8,525 nt of DNA from an uncultured Slackia sp. (GTDB taxonomy: Bacteria > Actinomycetota > Coriobacteriia > Coriobacteriales > Eggerthellaceae): positions 1-8,525 of the forward strand of contig CAKUEV010000073.1 of NCBI GenBank assembly GCA_934646845.1, read 5' to 3'. The notes beneath the pieces were generated by a model. It was not told the origin of the DNA. It made no database searches and worked only from the letters and a program-made list of their open reading frames with translations. Shown here one piece after another: positions 6,753-8,525 of this stretch. The position numbers and the translations under genes are program-made. How positions within the stretch are numbered: position 1 is the first letter of the stretch; every line of letters starts with the position of its first letter.

Positions 6753-7715
6753 GTGGGTTTCGACGGTTTCGATGTGGAATTGAATACGGAAGGGGAACCT
6801 TCGGCTCTTGTCGGCAGCATTCAGAAGTTTTCGACCGAAGATGGGCCGGGTATTCGCACGACGGTGTTTTTGAAGGGCTGTCCGCTGAAATGCGCGTGGT
6901 GCCACAATCCTGAGCTCATCAAGAATGAGCAGCAGCTCATCGTGAGCCCCTCGAATTGCATCGGCTGTGGACATTGCGTCGAAGCGTGTTCGGCCCATGC
7001 CATTTCTTTCGGTGATGCCGGCGTTTCAATCGACCGCTCACGATGCACGGTGTGTTTGGTTTGCGCCGATGGCTGTTTTGCGAATGCGCTGCGCCCCGTT
7101 GCGCGGCTCATGACGGTTGGCGAGGTGCTTGCCGAGGTCGAGAAAGACAAGGGATTCTACGACAATACGGGCGGCGGTCTCACGGTGAGCGGTGGGGAAG
7201 TGCTCGCTCATGCGGAATTCGCCAGCGCGCTCATTGACGCCGCTGCGGCTCGAGGCATTTCAAGCTGCGTGGACACGTCGGGCTTCGGCTCGTCGCGGGC
7301 TTTGCTCGACCTTGTCTCTCGTCCTGGCGTGACCGATGTGCTGTTCGACATCAAGGCCGTCGATGACGAGGTTCATCGCGAATTCGTGGGCGTTTCGGTT
7401 GAGCCGGTTCTTGCGAACGTGCGATTGCTTTCGGCCGATGAGGCGATTCTTCCAAAGATTACGGTGCGCATGCCACTTATCGCTGGAGTGAACGACGGTG
7501 AAGCTGCCATTCGAGCGGCGGGCGATATCGTTCGCGAATACGGCATTCGTCGCATCACGCTTTTGCCTTACCACGCGCTCGGCATCGCTAAAGCTCGCAA
7601 TATTGGTTCGCACCAGCAAGAATTCACCGCGCCGAGCGACGATCGGGTCGCCGAGATCAAACGGTATTTCGAAGATGACGTCGGAGCGAGGACGGAAGTG
7701 CTCGGGAAACTCTAA
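6753..7715 (+). CDS. Glycyl radical enzyme activating enzyme (radical SAM)
   Basis: Reductively cleaves S-adenosylmethionine to install the glycyl radical on the partner enzyme encoded just upstream. The 320 residues contain the radical-SAM motif CPLKCAWC (Cys43, Cys47, Cys50) after the conserved DGPGIRTTVFLKGC. Two ferredoxin-type [4Fe-4S] motifs follow: Cys69/72/75/79 and Cys98/101/104/108, all eight cysteines present. The SAM-binding SGGE is at 146-149, then DIKAVD near 199-204 and LPYHALGIAKARNIG at 271-285. The inserted two-cluster domain is typical of activases for dehydratase, lyase and decarboxylase members, and absent from the short PFL activase. GTG 6753 was chosen: GAAGG is 7 bases upstream and the gap to the previous stop is only 15 bases, implying translational coupling in one operon. 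Confidence 0.95.
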   Translation: MGFDGFDVELNTEGEPSALVGSIQKFSTEDGPGIRTTVFLKGCPLKCAWCHNPELIKNEQQLIVSPSNCIGCGHCVEACSAHAISFGDAGVSIDRSRCTVCLVCADGCFANALRPVARLMTVGEVLAEVEKDKGFYDNTGGGLTVSGGEVLAHAEFASALIDAAAARGISSCVDTSGFGSSRALLDLVSRPGVTDVLFDIKAVDDEVHREFVGVSVEPVLANVRLLSADEAILPKITVRMPLIAGVNDGEAAIRAAGDIVREYGIRRITLLPYHALGIAKARNIGSHQQEFTAPSDDRVAEIKRYFEDDVGARTEVLGKL

Positions 7716-7752
7716 GGTTTTCTTTGAATGATAGAACCAACCATCAATACTT

Positions 7753-7758
7753 AGGAGG
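7753..7758 (+). promoter_or_regulatory. Strong ribosome binding site of the NhaC-family gene
   Basis: AGGAGG with a 6-base spacer to GTG 7765. It shows that translation is set up to begin before the in-frame TGA at 7840, so that TGA is inside the coding region rather than in a leader. Confidence 0.85.
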
Positions 7759-7764
7759 AAAACA

Positions 7765-8525
7765 GTGGATGGTGGCAATCTAGGAATCATCACGTTGATT
7801 CCCATGCTGAGCTTCTTCGTGTTCGCGTTCATCACGCGCTGATGCGTTTTCAGCATTCTGCTTTCGGGCATTTTGGGCTTTCTGTTCTACTACGGGGCCG
7901 ACTTCTTCGAGCCTACGGTGCAGGCGTTGCTCGATGCGGCGTGCGACGCCGACAACAACTACATCGTGATCATCTGCTTGCTGTTCGGGTGCTTCGTGCA
8001 GTTGCTGCGTCAAAGCAACGGTGCTACAGCTATGGCGAACTGGGCGCGTAAATACGTCAAAAGCGAGCGCCAGGTGCTGTTCCTCACGTGGCTGTGCGGC
8101 GTGATCATCTTTATCGACGATTACCTTTCTATTCTGGTTACGGCAAACACTATTTTGCCGATCGCCGATGAAAAGAAAACGCCGCGTGAGATGCTGTGCT
8201 ACATCATCAATACCACGTCTGCGCCTGCGTGCTTGATCATTCCTATTTCCGCGTGGGTTGTGTTTTTCAGCGGTATCTTCGCCGAGCAGCCTGAAGCTGC
8301 TGTGTTGGGCGACTCCGCCATGGGTATTTACTATTCCATCATGCCGTACTTCTTCTACCCGTTTTTGTGCGTGCTATTCGTGCTGCTCGTGATTTTTGGC
8401 ATTGTGCCGAAAATGGGTGGCATCAAAAAGGCGTACGAGCGCGTCGAGAAAACCGGCAAGCTGTGGCCCGATTCTTCCGACGTGATGAACCAGGACGAAA
8501 TGGGCGAGGTGCGTGGTGCCATCAG
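7765..8525 (+). CDS. NhaC-family antiporter/permease with in-frame TGA, 3' end outside window
   Basis: Inner-membrane transporter of the Na+/H+ antiporter NhaC family (PF03553), which exchanges Na+ or H+ and in some members carries organic anions. GTG start after a strong AGGAGG. The first 25 codons give a membrane segment ending FAFITR, then TGA (7840-7842) at codon 26, then the same frame runs open to the window end with convincing homology: CVFSILLSGILGFLFYYG (second segment), FIDDYLSILVTANTILP at 116-132 with the family's Asp-Asp-Tyr, and TPREMLCYIINTTSAP followed by LIIPISAW. Both sides of the TGA are in one frame, so a single codon is affected. CGA to TGA would restore Arg. Nonsense mutation or sequence error is likeliest; selenocysteine is possible but I see no clear SECIS hairpin. 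It starts 49 bases after the activase, so it probably supplies or exports that pathway's substrate or product. Confidence 0.82.

Noticed and set aside
7842..8051. A 69-codon open frame starting at the TGATG overlap after codon 26 of the transporter
   Set aside because: It is in a different frame from the NhaC-family homology, which continues unbroken in the original frame past the TGA.

Overview
The window comes from a moderately GC-rich bacterium and looks like ordinary chromosome, with no mobile elements, tRNAs, rRNAs or CRISPR arrays visible. A class III fructose-1,6-bisphosphatase beside a glycyl radical enzyme with its activase points to a strict or facultative anaerobe. Codon use and protein style suggest a gut- or mouth-type Coriobacteriia (Eggerthellaceae-like) actinobacterium, with Bacillota as the alternative. 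This placement is inference from sequence style, not a search result.

Layout. 3-1817 (+) is the body of fbp, whose start lies before the window. 1892-1924 is a perfect 11-bp hairpin that can terminate both fbp and the convergent gene. 1945-2658 (-) is mtnN (MTA/SAH nucleosidase). 2659-2960 is a divergent spacer: it holds an inverted-repeat cluster on the mtnN side and, on the other side, three 11-bp-spaced GTAAAAC-like repeats running into a -10 box, which look like a Pho box. 2961-4010 (+) is a Pit-type phosphate transporter. 4011-4367 is a long non-coding stretch ending in a structured, terminator-bearing RNA leader.

4368-7715 encodes a 789-residue glycyl radical enzyme and, 15 bases later, a 320-residue radical-SAM activase with two extra ferredoxin-type clusters. 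From 7765 to the window end runs an NhaC-family antiporter or permease with a strong Shine-Dalgarno sequence, but with one in-frame TGA at codon 26.

How the genes may work together. The leader, glycyl radical enzyme, activase and transporter are collinear and tightly spaced, and read as one inducible catabolic operon: the transporter moves substrate or product, the enzyme does an oxygen-sensitive radical conversion, and the activase installs the radical. The substrate is unknown. The active-site loop has Cys-Ile-Gln where most characterised eliminases and decarboxylases of the family carry Cys-x-Glu, so no known activity can be assigned. The leader contains a 7-bp long-range pairing that would exclude the terminator, the layout expected of an ON-type riboswitch or other attenuator, but its aptamer class is not one I recognise. 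These points make 4131-8525 the most interesting part of the window.
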